Assembly (NCBI GenBank): GCA_964016985.1
Contig: OZ024828.1
Location: forward strand, 33,619,136-33,683,135
Direction: 5' to 3'
From: Anodontia alba
Taxonomy: Eukaryota > Mollusca > Bivalvia > Lucinida > Lucinidae
Length of the DNA: 64,000 nt
The notes under the pieces were generated by a model. The model worked only from the letters and a program-made list of their open reading frames with translations. It had not been told where the DNA came from and ran no database searches. The translations under genes and the position numbers were made by a program. This document shows positions 50,566 through 61,425 of this stretch, one piece after another. Numbering within the stretch: position 1 is the first letter of the stretch; every line of letters starts with the position of its first letter.

Positions 50566-51167
50566 ACTTCTTTACGGATACTGTACATATCTGGGTAATT
50601 ATAAAAGACCATATAGCTGTACAGTAGACGTACTCCATTTTGTGTAACGCATGTACGTTTTTGATTAAAGTTAATTAAACTTGAAACATACCTTATAAAT
50701 ATTCAGCTCGCATTTATGTTTCATAGGAAATCTGTCTTCTTGTCCCCATATTTTGTATGTTATTCAAAAATTTCCAAATGTTTGTTCGTGTGAAAGGGTA
50801 AAGAAAATGGTCCACGTGTATCCAAAATTAGCCTTTCATATTTATATACTTCAGCTAACAACGAATTTGTGTTCTGCTTCTAAGAGAAATGTATTAAGTA
50901 TATATGTTTCTCTTTTTTTTCTGTATTATCCTTGCATTTTCGTTTCGGTAAGGAAAAGAAGACAGGGAAAATGCACACATATGTACACCAATTGTTTTGT
51001 TACAAGAAAATAATGCTCTGAAGTGTTTTATGTGTATATGTGTATGTGTGTATATACATTGTTCATTTGTATATGTGCATTTGTGTATGCGTATAGGTAT
51101 GTATATTTTGAACATATAACACCTTCAAATATATGCCATACTGTAAATAGTTTTGATGTATACATTA

Positions 51168-51433
51168 CGAAAACACACCTATTCAAATATATTGAAAATT
51201 TCACCACCAAAAACTGAAAGTTCTCAGATAAAAAATCTGATAGGCTTCATATTTTTGCTCAAAACATAGATTGTGAGTACTCGTTAGAACCGCCTCACTG
51301 AGGCGGTTCTAACGAGTATCCACAATTTATGTTTTTGAGCAGAAATAAGAAGATAATGTTTACCCCTGTAAACCCAAGTTTTAGTATATAAAAGTGAAAT
51401 TTAAGGGGGTCAAAATTATGTTTTCGTGATGTG
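51168..51433. mobile_element. CGAAAACACA MITE, copy 4
   Basis: TTACGAAAACACACCTATTC ... CAAAATTATGTTTTCGTGAT, with hairpin core 51263-51333 (CGCCTCACTGAGGCG apex). Confidence 0.85.
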
Positions 51434-51459
51434 TATGTATGTGTGTGTGTGTGTGTGTG

Positions 51460-51600
51460 TGTATAGAAACTCGGCTCAACTTCTTTTACCCTATTCTGTT
51501 ATGTATTAATGTGTATATTGTCGATTGTTATATCTACATATTGCATACCATACTCTCCTATATGGGAGGAAATAAAGAATATCTATCTATCTTATACACC
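51460..51600 (+). repeat. Probable retroposon 3' end with (ATCT)n tail
   Basis: GGAGGAAATAAAGAATATCT ATCTATC: an AATAAA signal followed by ATCT repeats. No coding part. Confidence 0.4.
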
Positions 51601-51686
51601 AAATGGCACGAGCAGTGGCGTAGCCTGAACAGAATTATTTTTACTTAATTCCAGAAAAAAATCTTGAAAATAAAAATTCTCCTAGC

Positions 51687-51787
51687 ATCGCTGTCAAAAA
51701 AAATGGGCTACTCTTAAAGGAAAGACTTTGCTCCCAGAGAGAGCATTTTTTTTTCCTTTAAGAGTAGCCCGTATTTTGGAAGCGATA
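51687..51787. repeat. ATCGCT...AAAAATGGGCTACTC MITE
   Basis: CATCGCTGTCAAAAAAAATG ... GCCCGTATTTTGGAAGCGAT; core GGGCTACTCTTAAAGGAAAG / TTTCCTTTAAGAGTAGCCC is a near-perfect hairpin. Confidence 0.87.
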
Positions 51788-52079
51788 ATTTTTTTCCACT
51801 AAGAGCAGCCCTTATGGTAAATATAAGCATTAAATGTTAGTTGATGTCTCCCTTCTTGCAAATATTATTTTTCTTATGCGTGTTATGCGTGTTACGCACA
51901 TACGTATTTTGCGTAATGAGCACTAGCCTATGACAAGTGTGAGTGTGTGTGTCCCCTGTTTGCAGTGCATGTGGCTTTTTTTTTTGTCAAATAAACGTCT
52001 AAATTAACCCCCGCAAACTGTGTGTACTGTTTTCATGTTGTCCGTCCGTTACGGTTTGGTCTTTGCGAGGGGTATGCTT

Positions 52080-52160
52080 ATTGGCATTTTCTTCTTCATC
52101 ATCTTCTTCTTCTTCTTCTTTTTCTTCTTCTTCTTCTTCTTATTATTATTATTACTATTC
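52080..52160. repeat. (CTT)n then (ATT)n microsatellite
   Basis: TTCTTCATCATCTTCTTCTT repeats followed by ATTATTATTATTACTATT. Confidence 0.9.
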
Positions 52161-52255
52161 GCAGTGCTGCTCAGTGAGTCAAAACTATTTTAGGGTTGTA
52201 ATGTTAATCATAAATGTACCTAAGCTACACACGAAATGACATTTTTCAGTGTGTG

Positions 52256-52348
52256 TTCGAGAGAGAGAGAGACTGAGAGAGAGAAAAAGAGAGAGAGACA
52301 GACAGACAGACACAGAGAGATAGAGAGAGAGAGAAGAGAGAAAGAAAG

Positions 52349-52396
<48 letters not shown>
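52256..52396. repeat. (GA)n purine tract
   Basis: About 140 bp of GAGAGA with GACAGACAGA and AGAAAGAAA interruptions. Strong purine/pyrimidine strand asymmetry. Confidence 0.95.
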
Positions 52397-52398
<2 letters not shown>

Positions 52399-52445
52399 CT
52401 TTCGTTTCTCAAATATGGCTGGCTGTGATCTTTAATTTGTAAATT

Positions 52446-52882
52446 AAGGCCGCGTTCACATTAGAGACTTGTTCCGGATTAATTTGATTTGGATCAAGTT
52501 GATCCAGATCAAATTGCGTTCTCACTATAGCAACCAAGTTGATCCGGACCAAGTTGATCCACATCAAGTTGCGTTCACACTATGTACTAATCTGATCCAG
52601 ATTAATTTGATCTGTATCAAGTTGATCCGGATCAAACTTGTATTCACACTGTTATTGTGTTCACATTGCAGCAACGTTAATTTGACCCGCATCAACTTGA
52701 TCCGGATCAACTTGATCTAGGTCAAGTTGGCCCATAGAGTGAACACAACTTAATGTGGATCATCTTGATCTGCATCAAATTAGTCCTATTCTGAATGCAA
52801 TTTGATGCCGATCACTTTGATGCCGATCAAGTTGATCCATATCAAGTTGGTCCGGATTAAGTATGAAGTGTGAACGCGGCCT
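52446..52882. mobile_element. Harbinger-like MITE with GATCAA-rich body
   Basis: Terminal inverted repeats GGCCGCGTTCACA (52449) and TGTGAACGCGGCC (to 52880) are flanked by TAA on both sides, fitting the 3-bp TWA duplication of PIF/Harbinger. The body is a chain of short palindromic units (GATCAAGTTGATCCGGATCA). No coding frame. Confidence 0.75.
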
Positions 52883-53199
52883 AAGACGTCTTTGTTTTGT
52901 TTTGATTTTTTTTTCTGTCCACAGTAGTTATTTAAGGTTATAATGTTGATACTAAATCTAACAAGAAATTCTTTTTAGTAAATAATCAAGTAATAAAGGT
53001 TTTACCTCTTACTAAATTGTTCTGTTAGAGTTAGAAAACAGTTCGTTCATGAATATGTCTACGTATTTCCCTACTAGCGGGTTTGCAATATGCGACATTT
53101 CTGAAGTTATTCGTGTATGAATGTTTTCCCAGTTATTTGCAATAATATGCAATCATATCGTTATATAACTTGAACCGCATCGTCAAAAAAGTACCTCCA

Positions 53200-53400
53200 G
53201 CTATGTGCGCCCAGCAAGCTTCATATCAGCCCGCGCATTCGCACAGGCTGATAAGAATCTTCACAAGGCAAATTTTGGATAGCCAGGGATGTAAAGTTTC
53301 TTTATGTGAAAAATGATCAGACTGCGTGGATGCGCAGGCTGGTCTGAGTCTTCGTTGGCGCACATGTCAGAAGGTACGATTTCTAAATTTGTGGCTCACA
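53200..53400. mobile_element. GTGCGCCCAGC MITE
   Basis: TATGTGCGCCCAGCAAGCTT ... TCTTCGTTGGCGCACATGTC are inverted ends. Hairpins GCCCGCGCATTCGCACAGGC and GACTGCGTGGATGCGCAGGC inside. Confidence 0.82.
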
Positions 53401-53606
53401 CACGCGCTCGATACAAACGCCCGGTTTCAAAACAGAGTATTGAATTTTCACGTACTCTGAGATGTCAAGGGGTTCCCTTAAATATTGTCCCTAGTGTTTT
53501 GTCTCAAACCATAAACTGATGCATACTATCTGGGGAATCATACCGCCACGAATATTCCAGTAATCAAATAACCCACTGTAGTCGGGAGACCCCTAAACGG
53601 GTAATT

Positions 53607-53675
53607 GGCAAACAGTGCAGACCCAAATTAGATGCCGCAGAACGCGGCGTCTGATCAGGGTCCCCACTGTTTGCA
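53607..53675. repeat. CAAACAGTGC hairpin, apex GATGCCGC/GCGGCGTC
   Basis: GGCAAACAGTGCAGACCCAA, apex GATGCCGCAGAACGCGGCGT, partner CAGGGTCCCCACTGTTTGC. Confidence 0.9.
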
Positions 53676-53994
53676 AATAATTTAGCCTTTTTTTCTATAG
53701 GAATAGCTAAATCTCATAGCCAGACGTATGTAAAACTGAAATTGGACTCTTCCAATATATATAGTGTGGGAGATTCTATTCAGTATACAATGGGATAAAC
53801 ACTCGAAAGGCCATGATAAACTTTATGCTTAAGGCCACTCAAAAATAAGGCTTGATTGTGGGTCATTTTTTCCCAGAGAAAGGGAGGAGGGAGATAGAAC
53901 AGATAGTAGAGGAGATAAAAGAGAAGGACAGGGGAGAAAGAGAAAAATGAATTAAGTGAAGAAACAGAAAATAAAAACATTCACTCTCTACCCT

Positions 53995-54433
53995 TACCTG
54001 CTGCAATGATAGCAGGCCTTGCCCAACTGTGAGCCAATCGATTATCTCCTGGCTGATGACATCAGCAGGGCGACCTGGCCTTGGGTCATCTTCTAAGGAG
54101 TCTCGCCCACGTTTAAATTCTGCTGACCACTTTGCCACTGTGGAATACTTTGGGCTACTATCACCATACACATCAGCCGTGCGCCAATGGATTTCTTTGG
54201 CCTTTGCACCCTCCTTAGTGATTATGACTGCTCTGAACTCAATATTCTGACTTTCCATTTTTGCCTATGGGTATAGGTTTCAAACAAAAAGTAAGAGCAA
54301 AAAATGTACGTGTTGAGTGAACAGCTGTTATCATTCAACTGACAAAGGTTTACACTGCACAAAAATGAAAAAAGAAATCTTGAATTGTATAGAAAAATAC
54401 CGAGTTCTACGAACTTATTGAACTACCCTCGTA
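53995..54433 (-). mobile_element. mariner-type transposon, 5' fragment
   Basis: The minus strand begins with terminal repeat TACGAGGGTAGTTCAATAAG at 54433 and carries the transposase N-terminal DNA-binding region (from 54258: AKEIHWRTADVYGD, STVAKWSAEFKRGRDSLEDD, PRPGRPADV), a helix-turn-helix of the SETMAR/mariner type. Similarity stops near 54000; the DDD catalytic core and 3' terminal repeat are missing and a GA-rich sequence follows. Dead element. Confidence 0.85.
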
Positions 54434-54858
54434 TCTCTTCTATCTCTTTTCTCCTTTTCTCTGGGAGACGACACAAAATGATCCACAAGGGTTGACGTGT
54501 CGTTAAGCCCCAACTCAATCAATAGATCTCCGCTATCATTAAGACCAGTTTTTACCAATTCCAACTGGCTTTTTCTTGGTATTCTACATAGCTCCAGATC
54601 AGAGGGGATATCTGCATAATATTTTTTTTATTTCTCCAGAAAAAAAAAAAAAATGTTGTGGGTATTAAAGGGAGCTATGCTCTTCATTCAATATTAAGAC
54701 CACCCTGCTAATGGGGCCACTTTTAGGCAGACCAAAGGTGGTCTTTTGGCGGAGTTGTACTGTATGTGTACCCAAAACAGGCTTGGTATAACTTTTAGTA
54801 AAGTTTATAAAAATACACAATTTGGTTCAGACTTTACTGCCTTGGTCACCCTCATTAT

Positions 54859-55128
54859 GAAAACACGCCTATTCAAATATATAGAAAATTTCACCTCCAA
54901 AAACGGAAAATTTTCGGATAAAAACCTCTGATATTTTTCATATTTCTGCTCAAAACATAGATTGTGGGTACTCGTTAGAACTGCCTTCGTGAGGCGGTTC
55001 TAACGAGTCCCACAATCTATGTTTTTGAGTAGAAATAAGAAAAATAATGCATACCTCTGTAAACCCCAGTATTACTTTATAAAAGTGGGGTTTAAAGGGG
55101 TCAAAATTATACAGGCGTGTTTTCGTGA
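54859..55128. mobile_element. CGAAAACACG MITE, copy 5
   Basis: AAAACACGCCTATTCAAATA ... ATACAGGCGTGTTTTCGTGA, with hairpin core 54954-55022 (TGCCTTCGTGAGGCG apex, one mismatch). Confidence 0.85.
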
Positions 55129-55365
55129 AGTGTTCCTCCCTTTAACTCCAAAATATAAGTGGCTATATACCCAGGGAATGCCACAATCATGAAACAGCCT
55201 TTCCGAGACATCAAAGAATGGAGAGATGAGGAACAAATAATAAACCACCGACGCACAAACTAATAAGAACTGCAACAGAAGAACCGCCTTGGAACAGTCG
55301 TCTGGAAAACTACAAGGGGTGGACGGTGTGGGGAGGGACTTAAATCAGATCTGCGTTCAGAAAAG

Positions 55366-55612
55366 CAAAACAATAACATGACACCAATCCTAAAACCAAC
55401 TAAAAGATATGCCTCCAAAAACACTAATATGACACCCAATCCTAAAACCAACTAAAAGATATGCCTCCAAAAACACTAATATGACGCCCAATCCTAAAAC
55501 CAACTAAAGATATGCCTCCAAAAACAAACATGATGCCCAATCCTAAAACCAACTAAAGATATGCCTCAAAAAAACACTAGCATGACACCCAATATCATGT
55601 TAGTGTTTTTGG
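55366..55612. repeat. 52-bp tandem repeat, about five copies
   Basis: Unit ATGACACCCAATCCTAAAAC ... CAACTAAAAGATATGCCTCC ... AAAAACACTAAT. The last copy is followed by an inverted part (GTTAGTGTTTTTGGAGGCAT), making a terminal fold-back. Confidence 0.92.
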
Positions 55613-55724
55613 AGGCATATCTTAAGTTGGGAAAGCGACTACCGCTCTCCGAGATGATCACAAATCATATAACATCAAATACCACATGTATATGGCAAGC
55701 TGTTTTACTATTTATTATGCAAAA

Positions 55725-56040
55725 TAGATATCTTATATATCAGATATCTTATATGGGATATAAGATATCTAATATAGGATATAAGATATCTGATATACTA
55801 ATTCAGATGTATCCTATATTAGATATCATATCCTATATAAGATATCTGATATAATATATGAGATATCTTATTTTCCACATATCAGATATCTGATTTACCA
55901 TATAAGATATCTTATTTGTTAAATAAGAAATCTTATATATGAATATAGATATCTGATATACTAAAAAGATATCTGATATACTAAATGAGATATCTTATTT
56001 GATTGAATAAATGAGATATCTTCTTTAGTAAATAAGATCT
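55725..56040. repeat. GATATC-rich palindromic array
   Basis: More than a dozen short units such as AGATATCTTATATGGGATAT. Each contains the 6-bp palindrome GATATC, with units running in both orientations. Confidence 0.88.
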
Positions 56041-57692
56041 ATTATATTAACAAGGTTTTTATTTGATTTAGCCTGGTGATGTAGTTTTAATACCAAGAGA
56101 TCCTGTTTCAAATCTGACCTATAAATCATCAAGACAAACATTTTAAGGAGGATTCATGATGATTGCTTCAAAAACGTGACAGTTAGTATGTAAACTTTTT
56201 CTTTCATTTAGCCTGGTGGCCTAGCTTTTGACCCTATGTGAACCAGTTTAAACCAGCCTAGACATCATCAAGACAAACATTTTGAGCAAGATGCCAGATG
56301 ATTACTTCTTCAAAAATGTAAAATGTTAACAAGGTTGTCCTTTGATTTGGCCTGGTGAAGTAGTTTTTGATAACAAGTGACCCAGTTTTGAACTTGACCT
56401 AGAAATCATCAAGGCAAACAAATTTGAGTAAAATTCATAATGATTACTTCAAAAACACGACCTCTTGTGTTAACAAGGCTTTCCTTTTATTTGGTCTGGT
56501 GACCTAGTTTTTGACCCCAAGTGACCAAGTTTCGAATTTGACCTAGAAATCATCTAGATAAACATTTTGAGCAAGTTACACGATGATAACTTAAAAATGT
56601 GATATCTAGAGTGTTAAAAAGGTTTTTCTTTGATTTGGCCTGGTGACCTAGTTTTTAATCTTAAGTAACCCAGTTTCAAACTTTGCATAGAAATCATCAA
56701 ACAAACATTTTGACCAAGAGTCATAATAATTACTTCAAAAATGGGGCCTCTAGAGTGTAAACATTTTTCTATGATTTGACCTGGTGACCTAGTTTTTGGA
56801 CCCAAGTGACCCAATTTTAAACTCATCAAGACAAACATTTTGAGAAAGATACATGATGATTATTTCGAAAAAAAAAAATGACCTCTAGAGTGTTAACAAG
56901 GTTTTCCTTTAATTGATCTGATGACCTAGTTTTCCATCCTAAGTGACCCAGTTTTAGAACTGACCTAGAAATCATCAAGACAAGAATTTCTGAGCAAAAG
57001 TCATGATGATTACTTAAAAAATGAGACCTCTAGAATGTTAATAAGGTTTTCCTTTGATTTGGTCTGGTGACCTAGTTTTTTACCTAAACTGGTTCAGTTT
57101 CCACCTTGACCTAGAAATCATCAAGACATACATTTTGAGCAAGCTTCATGAATTACTTCAAAAATGTGACCTCTATAGTGTTAACAAGGTTTTTCTTTGA
57201 TTTGGCCTTCTGACCTAGTTTTTGACAAGTGATCCAGTTTTGAACTTAACCTAGAAATCAAGACAAACAGTTTAGCATGATTAATGATGATTACTTAGAA
57301 AATGTGACCTCTAGTGTTCAATAAGGGCTTTCTTTGATTTGGACAGGTGATCTAGTTTTTGATCCCAAGAGACCTAGTTTCAAACTTGGCCAAGAAATAA
57401 TCAAGACAAACATTTTGAACAAGATTCATGATTATTTAAAAAATGAGACCTCTAGTGTGTTAACAAGGTTTTCCTTTGATTTGGCCTGGTGGCCTAGTTT
57501 TTGACCCTATAATCCAGTTTCGAATTGACTTAAATTTCATTGGGGAAAACATTCTGTACAAGTTTCAGTAAGATTGGGCCAAAACTGTTAGTGTAAACAA
57601 ACTAATTGTTGATGATGGAGAACAAACTACAGATGGCGGACAGAGGGTGAACACAATAGCTCACCTTGAGCATTTGCTCAGGTGGGCTAAAA
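56040..57692 (+). repeat. Tandem array, about 140 bp unit, roughly eleven copies
   Basis: Each unit contains TTTGATTTGGCCTGGTGACC, TAGTTTTTGACCCCAAGTGA, CTAGAAATCATCAAGACAAA, GATGATTACTTCAAAAATG and CCTCTAGAGTGTTAACAAGG. It ends with GCTCAGGTGGGCTAAAAA, the same terminus as the 10548-12660 element. Divergence between units is high, so the array is old. Confidence 0.85.
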
Positions 57693-57785
57693 ATGTGGAA
57701 ACTGTTCCATGACATAGCATATTCCCTGTATAATGTAATGGTCATTAAACATTCATCTGTTTATGCAGTATTTACTCTAAATATC

Positions 57786-58032
57786 TGGGCCCAGTTGTTC
57801 AAAGCATCGTTAGCTTAACGAGCTCATTAGTGGTCAAAATGTTAACTATCCTAGTAAGTACAATACCTAATTCACAGGTATTTTTGCTGAAAAAATGTGA
57901 GCAGCTTTTGCAAATGCAAAAGCTACTCACATTTTTTCAGCAAAAATATAAGCATATTATGCCATTTTTATTGATCAAAGTTTTAGCGATACATTAACTA
58001 ACGACATTGTTAGTTTTGAACAAGTGGGCCCC
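57786..58032. repeat. GGGCCCAGTTGTTCAAAG MITE
   Basis: GGGCCCAGTTGTTCAAAGCA ... TTAGTTTTGAACAAGTGGGCCC are inverted ends with CGTTAGCTTAACGAGCTC inside; centre hairpin TTGCTGAAAAAATGTGAGCA. A second copy lies at 11942-12168. Confidence 0.88.
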
Positions 58033-58121
58033 GGACACCTAATACTTCCTTATCATCTGTCTAAAATTTAAATAACTCCATTTTACTACCTGCTAATAAG
58101 CCTGTAATACTGATGGATAAG

Positions 58122-58191
58122 TGGCAAAAAAGTCTAGACCCTGATCAGACACCATGTTCTGCACCATGTCTACAGCGTTTGCTCAGACCTG
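58122..58191. repeat. Hairpin remnant of the CAAACAGTGT family
   Basis: GGCAAAAAAGTCTAGACCCT, apex GACACCATGTTCTGCACCAT, then GTCTACAGCGTTTGC; right arm shortened. Confidence 0.75.
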
Positions 58192-58294
58192 TCTGTCCTG
58201 ATACTTCAAAATATGTTAGCTCCAGATAAGATAGTTATCCTCAACATTTGGCAATAGAATATAATATTTTATAGAATTACTACCTGTAAGCCTG

Positions 58295-58592
58295 CGGTGG
58301 CTCAGTTGGATGCGCCGTCCGATTGGAGACCAGGAGGTCGCGGGTTCAACCCCCGCCGAGGTCGGCAACATTCTTTCGCGGAGATTGATCATGAAATATT
58401 TTCTACGGTCATTCTCTCCCTTCCGCTGACTCAAGAAGGGCAGTTGTCAGTTTCTGGCAAAAGAATGTGCACAATACTGGTTAACCGCTTAGAGGACTAA
58501 GCCTGCCCAGTAAACGTGTGGTTAAGTAAACTGACCGCGCTCGACATGACCCCAATGGGTTGACTGGGCCGTAAAACCTCAACACAAACAAA
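58295..58592 (+). mobile_element. tRNA-derived SINE, copy 3, with target duplication
   Basis: Begins GGTGGCTCAGTTGGATGCGC (A box), B box GCGGGTTCAACCCCCGCCG, and ends GGGCCGTAAAACCTCAACAC. It is flanked by 13-bp direct repeats ACCTGTAAGCCTG at 58282-58294 and 58593-58605, the mark of target-primed retroposition. The intact duplication suggests it is the youngest copy here. Confidence 0.9.
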
Positions 58593-58779
58593 ACCTGTAA
58601 GCCTGTTCCTCTGTGTACAACCATAAGATAATTATACAGCTGAATATACTCTACTGTACAAAATAAGACCATATGTGACAAATACATCTAATTATGTAGC
58701 AATACCACTTTTTAACGGGTCATTTTGACTAACGTTATTAATTATTGACTAACTTCTGTGATTAAAGCACATCTTAAAA

Positions 58780-59125
58780 CCTAAAACATTGCGCTATAGA
58801 TCTATATTGTGGTATGACTTTGATGTCAATCTTTTTCTCATATTTGTCTCATCATTCATTTTCTTTCTTCTGCATTTTTTCTCTTTTAATCTTAATCGTA
58901 ATTCCACGGTATTTGTAATATTTGCTACTTAATACATATTGACATGTAGTTCATCTATTGTGTGTACTGCTTATATGTTTTGTACATCTGTCACAGCACC
59001 CTGGGAAAGGATAAATATAGGCCTAGCCTACATCCAATCCCTTGGCATTTATGTATATTTGTTTTTGTCAAATATATGTATTTATGTCATAACATTTGAA
59101 TAAATAAAACATTTGGAAATTTTAA
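58780..59125 (+). other. AT-rich stretch with polyadenylation-like end
   Basis: No hairpin or frame; ends TTTGAATAAATAAAACATTT. It could be the 3' end of an old retroposon or simple AT-rich DNA. Confidence 0.35.
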
Positions 59126-59432
59126 GTCCTTACCATACTCAGGGATATACTTTTCTATCAAAAACTTTTGATATTTATTTTTAGTTTCTCCATAAGGTGC
59201 TTCTAATGAGTAATATGTTGTCATGTAGTAATAAGAAAAATATTCATATCGGTTATGATCCCTTCATAGCTGATCCCTTCATAGCACCAGATAAGGCATT
59301 TTTTATCAACTGAAAAATTCTGGTATTTCTTATTTCTCCATGAAAACATATGGTGGCAGTACTCATTTATCATGGTACCTCTCTTACAGGTATTACCACT
59401 AGAAGTGGTAATTGTAACGCAGACATTAATAT

Positions 59433-59790
59433 ACAGTGAAACCTCAATAGCTCGAACACCGATGGCCCGCTCACCATGGCTAATCTGAACTCATTTCTAG
59501 TCTCTACGAAATTCTTTTGATAGCTCAAGAAAACACATATTTAGGGAATACTTTATTTTAATCATGTAGTTGTATGTTGTGCAGTACACTCATTAGAATC
59601 ACCTAATCTAGGCAATTCTAACGAGTATACTCAACACACAATCACTGTGTCGAAAATTGAAAATATCCCTTCACTATCACTATTTGCTTCCTGACCTGGC
59701 ACCATCATAAACCCTCGATTGCTCAAACTACCCAAGTCTAAAACAATTTTCCATGGTCCCAAAGGTGTTAAAGCCATTGAAGTTTGACTG
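59433..59790. mobile_element. pogo-like MITE carrying a TACTCATTAGAA hairpin
   Basis: CAGTGAAACCTCAATAGCTC and AAAGCCATTGAAGTTTGACTG are inverted ends. The centre (59577-59640) holds CACTCATTAGAATCACCTAA and its partner arm. Confidence 0.78.
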
Positions 59791-59930
59791 TATGTGGTAA
59801 AGTATACTGCAGAAATGAGCAAAATTTGAATAGAAAAACATTTATTATAACAGGTACTACTTACACATTATCACAGAGATACATTAAGACATTTTTATAT
59901 TTACGGTATATAATTGGACGATCGTGTCTG

Positions 59931-59999
59931 GGCAAGCAGAATAGATTCAGATCAAACTGCCCCTGAAAGAGCAGTCTGACAGAATCTACACTGTTTACC
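59931..59999. repeat. Hairpin, apex CTGCCCC/GAGCAG
   Basis: GGCAAGCAGAATAGATTCAG, apex AACTGCCCCTGAAAGAGCAG, partner CAGAATCTACACTGTTTACC. Same apex class as 21986-22053. Confidence 0.82.
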
Positions 60000-60170
60000 A
60001 CATGGCCAGCACTTTTTAGAGACATCATCTGGTAAACTTGTTCAAGCTACAGGGTCCAAATATTCTGAGTAATTACAATAAATGAAATCATCGCATTTTA
60101 CAATTATAACAAAAAAACATATTGTAACAACCCTAAGTACAGTGACAGGCAGGCTGAGCAAAAAGTGAAT

Positions 60171-60380
60171 AGTGAAACCTGTGTAAGAAAGCCACCTTTG
60201 AGACTGACTTTAGTGGTTGATGTGGAAAGGTGGCAGTCTTATAAAGGTATGTCATGTAATTTTGCTACAAAATGTAGCAAAATTACATGACATGTACCTT
60301 TATAAGACAGCCACCTTTCCACATCAACCCTCACTGTTTAAAGCCTGTCTCATAGGTGGCTCTCTTACACAGGTTTCGCT
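60171..60380. mobile_element. 210-bp palindromic MITE, GTGAAACCTGTGTAAGA ends
   Basis: AGTGAAACCTGTGTAAGAAA / TCTTACACAGGTTTCGCT are outer ends; inner arms GTTGATGTGGAAAGGTGGCA / GCCACCTTTCCACATCAAC and GTCATGTAATTTTGCTACA / TGTAGCAAAATTACATGAC. A related but short fragment is at 8488-8640 (CAAACCTGTGTCAAGCAAGC). Confidence 0.87.
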
Positions 60381-60988
60381 GTATGCCCAGATCAGACACT
60401 GCAAAATGTGGTATCTGATCAGCATCTAAATAGCTCCAGATAAGGCACTTTTTTTTTCTGCCAAAAAGTACTCATATTTCCATGCCGAGGTGCTTCTAAT
60501 GAGTACCCACGACATATTTTTTCTAGGATAAATTAGAAAAATGTTATACGGATACATCCTCTTATTTGGAGGTATGATCAACACAGTATATAACTCATCC
60601 AGTAGTTTTAGAAGCATCAAAATGTAGTCAAATGGGCTTGTTTGAAATTCTAGTCCAAGTATTTTGAGCAGATACGGTATCCCAATATTTTTGGTAAATA
60701 TGGCAGCCACTGATGAGATTTGTCTCTGTAAATAAGGTTTGGCATTTGGCTCACACCTTAATGGCATGTGCATTCATCAGACAGATCAGCCTCCAAACCC
60801 ATGCAGTCTGATCAGGACATTCTCTGTACAATACCTACTTTATTGTAGAATGAATAAACAACAATTTAGGCCCTGGTCAGACTGAATGCACAGGTGAATT
60901 GGACTTTCTTTGTCTGCATACACCACAAGGACCATTTTACCATGTGACAGCTAAATTCATTCACAAAGTCTTGTAAGAGATGACTTGA

Positions 60989-61198
60989 TTAACCCTTGTT
61001 ATGCTGAATAAATTAAGATGCCACACCCACTTCTAATTTTCAACCAATCAGATTGCTTGATCCAGATTATGGATACAAGTTCACATAGTGACAAACAGTG
61101 CAGATCCAGATCAGTTGGCTTCTTCAGAAGCCAAATGATCTGGATCTTCACTGTTTGCAAAGGCAGGTCATATGCGGGTTCAGCAGGACAAGGTTAAT
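60989..61198. mobile_element. CCTTGTTATGCTGAA MITE, copy 3
   Basis: TTAACCCTTGTTATGCTGAA ... GGTTCAGCAGGACAAGGTTA; core 61092-61160, apex TTGGCTTCTTCAGAAGCCAA. Confidence 0.9.
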
Positions 61199-61212
61199 TA
61201 AACCTGTAATTA

Positions 61213-61425
61213 TTAACCCTTGTCCTGCTGAACCCGGATATACCCTGCCTTTGCAAACAGTGTAGTTCCAGATCAGTTGGCTTCTGAAGAAGCCAACTGA
61301 TCTGGAGCTGCACTGTTTGCCATTAGGTATGTGAATTTATAGCAACAGTCGGGATCTAGTAATCTGATTGGCTCAAAATTAGAAGTGGGTGTGGCATCTT
61401 AATTTATTCAGCTGGACAAGGGTTA
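61213..61425. mobile_element. CCTTGTCCTGCTGAA MITE, copy 4 (inverted neighbour)
   Basis: TTAACCCTTGTCCTGCTGAA ... ATTCAGCTGGACAAGGGTTA; core 61251-61320, apex TTGGCTTCTGAAGAAGCCAA. Lies 14 bp from copy 3 in opposite orientation, so the pair forms a roughly 430-bp fold-back. Confidence 0.9.

Noticed and set aside
54441..54720. Mariner 5' flank as part of the element
   Set aside because: It lies outside the terminal repeat TACGAGGGTAGTTC, and no second repeat is found.
58291..58365. Possible true tRNA gene
   Set aside because: A and B boxes are present, but the same 290-bp body recurs at 4391 and 31560 and has a target duplication, so it is a SINE.
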